A stretch of 64,000 nt of DNA. Source: an uncultured Spirochaetales bacterium. GTDB lineage: Bacteria > Spirochaetota > Spirochaetia > Sphaerochaetales > Sphaerochaetaceae. The DNA is taken from NCBI GenBank assembly GCA_949289305.1, contig CASENB010000016.1:163182-227181 (forward strand), given 5' to 3'. Both the position numbers and the translations under genes were made by a program. The notes under the pieces were generated by a model. That model made no database searches, had not been told where the DNA came from, and saw only the letters and a program-made list of their open reading frames with translations. This document shows, in pieces, positions 62,658 to 64,000 of this stretch (positions are counted from its first letter, which is position 1; each line of letters starts with the position of its first letter).

Positions 62658-63695
62658 TTAGCTGATATGTCTAAGAACCTTTTCTATAGTATCTACATCA
62701 GTACTCTTTAAAAGAGGATAAAGAGGAAATGAGATGCATCTTGATAGAGGACCGACAGAATTTGGATAGAGGTCAAACCTATCGAGATACTTATATCCAA
62801 TCGTAGACGTGAAAGATTTCTTCACTTCTATTCCCATCTTCTCTGAAAACTGAAGCGCTTCATCCATCATGTTCTCTATCACAACGGGAAATGTGTACCC
62901 ATTTGCTAGGAAGTTCTTGTTTCCTGTAAGAAAAGGCTTTCCCTCCCCCTTTATAAGAGACTGGTAGAAAGCGTTGAATATCTCCCTTCTTCGAGCAATA
63001 GTGCTGTCAAGCTTTTGCAGCTGCATAATGCCAAGAGATGCATTCATGTCCGGAAGATCCGTATATTTTCTGATTTTCTCTGTCTCTTTCTTCAAGGAGT
63101 CGATAATCTCTTGAGATCTGCTTACAGCAATTGCACCACCGGCTGTTGAAATAATCCCATCCTCTTCAAACTGACATATGACTATGTCCCCTAGACTTCC
63201 AGCTTTCACTTCCTCAAATTCTGAGGCCAGAGACTCTGAAACGTCTTCAATAATAGGAATGGAAAGCTCCTTATAATCATCAACGTTCCTATATAACGAA
63301 CCAAGAGGTGAAAAAACTATTAACGCTTTAACATTGTTTTCTATGATTGCCCGCTGGACATCTTCAATCTTCGGCTGAGAATATTCATCAGAGTCCGTTA
63401 AAAATATATTGTACCCAAGCTTCTTTATAACATATTCATATACCCTAGGAGCAAAAAGAGAAATTGCTATAGTACTGTTTTCCTCAAGCTTTAATGCTTG
63501 AATTGAATATGTAATAGCATCAACATAAGATCTAACAGCAATACCGTCCTTTTTATCTATATAAAGGGCGAAAAGCTTAATAAACTCCCTTCTCTTTTCT
63601 CCAGGTCCTATTTTTTCATCTACCATGGTCTGCAACACAGCATCCATGTCTTTTCTTATAAGAGTCGGTTTTGTATAACGAATTGTAATTGCCAT
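62658..63695 (-). CDS. DegT/DnrJ/EryC1-fold protein lacking the PLP lysine
   Basis: 345 residues, fold type I aminotransferase family for sugar amination. Kept: the PLP-ring aspartate in IIEDVSESLAS (D151), AGSLGDIVICQF and STAGGAIAV before the second half. In place of the Schiff-base lysine (normally KxxTtgeGG) the sequence reads EEDGIISTAGG; the lysine position is D179. Thus classical PLP catalysis is not expected. It may be a binding protein, or use another mechanism as known for rare family members with His there. Start at ATG 63695; an upstream ATG at 63713 is less likely. Confidence 0.78.
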   Translation of the reverse strand: MAITIRYTKPTLIRKDMDAVLQTMVDEKIGPGEKRREFIKLFALYIDKKDGIAVRSYVDAITYSIQALKLEENSTIAISLFAPRVYEYVIKKLGYNIFLTDSDEYSQPKIEDVQRAIIENNVKALIVFSPLGSLYRNVDDYKELSIPIIEDVSESLASEFEEVKAGSLGDIVICQFEEDGIISTAGGAIAVSRSQEIIDSLKKETEKIRKYTDLPDMNASLGIMQLQKLDSTIARRREIFNAFYQSLIKGEGKPFLTGNKNFLANGYTFPVVIENMMDEALQFSEKMGIEVKKSFTSTIGYKYLDRFDLYPNSVGPLSRCISFPLYPLLKSTDVDTIEKVLRHIS

Positions 63696-63874
63696 AAGAA
63701 AAATATAGCACAAAATAAAAACAAACGCATTAAATGAATATTTATTAAAACAGCATCATAATTAAGTAAACCTATATAAAAGTAATATAGAAAAGATATG
63801 GGATGCAATAAAAAAAGAACAAAAGGAATAAAAAAGCACCCTGGAAGGGGTGTTTATGAATAAAAAAAAAGAGC
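63696..63874. other. Gap between the DegT-fold gene and 5S rRNA
   Basis: AT-rich spacer. Apart from the 5S terminator I see no gene, and no obvious promoter for the minus-strand aminotransferase-like gene beyond AT-rich runs. Confidence 0.5.
63832..63852 (-). terminator. Terminator of the rRNA operon
   Basis: Minus-strand stem CACCC-CTTCCA-GGGTG (63852-63837) followed by CTTTTT, about 20 bases past 5S. Confidence 0.75.
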
Positions 63875-63989
63875 CCTGGCAGCTACCTACTCTCCCACGG
63901 ACGAGCCGCAGTACCATCGGCGTATGGGCGTTTTACTTACGTGTTCGGGATGGGAACGTGTATTTCCACCCAGCCATGGCCGCCAGGGG
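63875..63989 (-). rRNA. rrf: 5S ribosomal RNA
   Basis: The minus strand carries the 5S core: CCTGGCGGCCATGGC at the 5' end, CCCATCCCGAACAC (loop B/C consensus), CGCCGATGGTACTGC and GGGAGAGTAGGTAGCTGCCAGG at the 3' end; terminal sequences pair as helix I. About 115 nt. It is the last gene of an rRNA operon whose 23S would lie beyond the right edge. Confidence 0.95.
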
Positions 63990-64000
63990 GTTCAGATCGT

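Overview
The window reads as a contiguous piece of a low-GC bacterial chromosome, most likely a spirochaete of the Sphaerochaeta group (family level is inference). Supporting points are a PUR-domain protein of the Borrelia BpuR type, hslVU followed directly by flhF with no other flagellar gene, a dcw cluster reduced to division genes, paired GH57 polysaccharide enzymes with a DUF4912 protein, and secreted lipoproteins and beta-barrel-like proteins that imply an outer membrane. Sphaerochaeta species are described as non-spiral, without flagella and without penicillin-binding proteins, and several genes here look like relics of that transition.

Layout. 1-6.7 kb (minus): partial dnaG, a YkgJ-type protein, tRNA-Tyr, coaD, and the translation/SRP cassette ffh-rpsP-khpA-rimM-trmD-rplS. 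6.9-12.8 kb: a small unknown, a short smc, rnhB, a PUR protein, tRNA-Gly, fhs. 12.9-15 kb: an AT-rich HpaII-like restriction-modification pair. 15-20 kb: an M29 peptidase homologue that seems to lack its metal ligands, coaX, an ABC-F ATPase, tRNA-Glu, tRNA-Gln, tsaD. 20.4-24.8 kb: hipBA, envelope proteins, tRNA-Thr, a 690-bp AT-rich gap and a small secreted protein. 24.8-30.5 kb: a DUF368 lipid-carrier transporter, ppdK, a sigma factor, groES. 30.5-39.5 kb: a minus operon cvpA-holB-sensor kinase-NtrC regulator-dinG, then secA divergently. 39.5-43.6 kb: envelope genes including an S41 protease, a LysM/LytM protein without catalytic residues and a penicillin-binding protein relic with no transpeptidase domain. 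43.6-55.4 kb (minus): mraZ-rsmH-ftsL-ftsW-ftsQ-ftsA-ftsZ-xer-dprA-like-xer-hslV-hslU-flhF. 55.4-60.1 kb: GH57/DUF4912/GH57. 60.1-63.7 kb: recN, nadK, a DegT-fold protein missing its lysine. 63.9-64 kb: 5S rRNA at the end of an rRNA operon that continues to the right.

The common thread is a cell envelope and division system in which FtsZ, FtsA and the membrane scaffold genes look intact, while the peptidoglycan-synthesising and -cleaving parts are absent or have lost catalytic residues: no mur genes and no ftsI in the dcw cluster, a transpeptidase-less PBP, an altered FtsW active-site motif, and a degenerate LytM protein. The strongest lead for an undescribed system is this set of retained but catalytically empty wall proteins. 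Two further predicted pseudoenzymes (M29 and DegT folds) add to the pattern.
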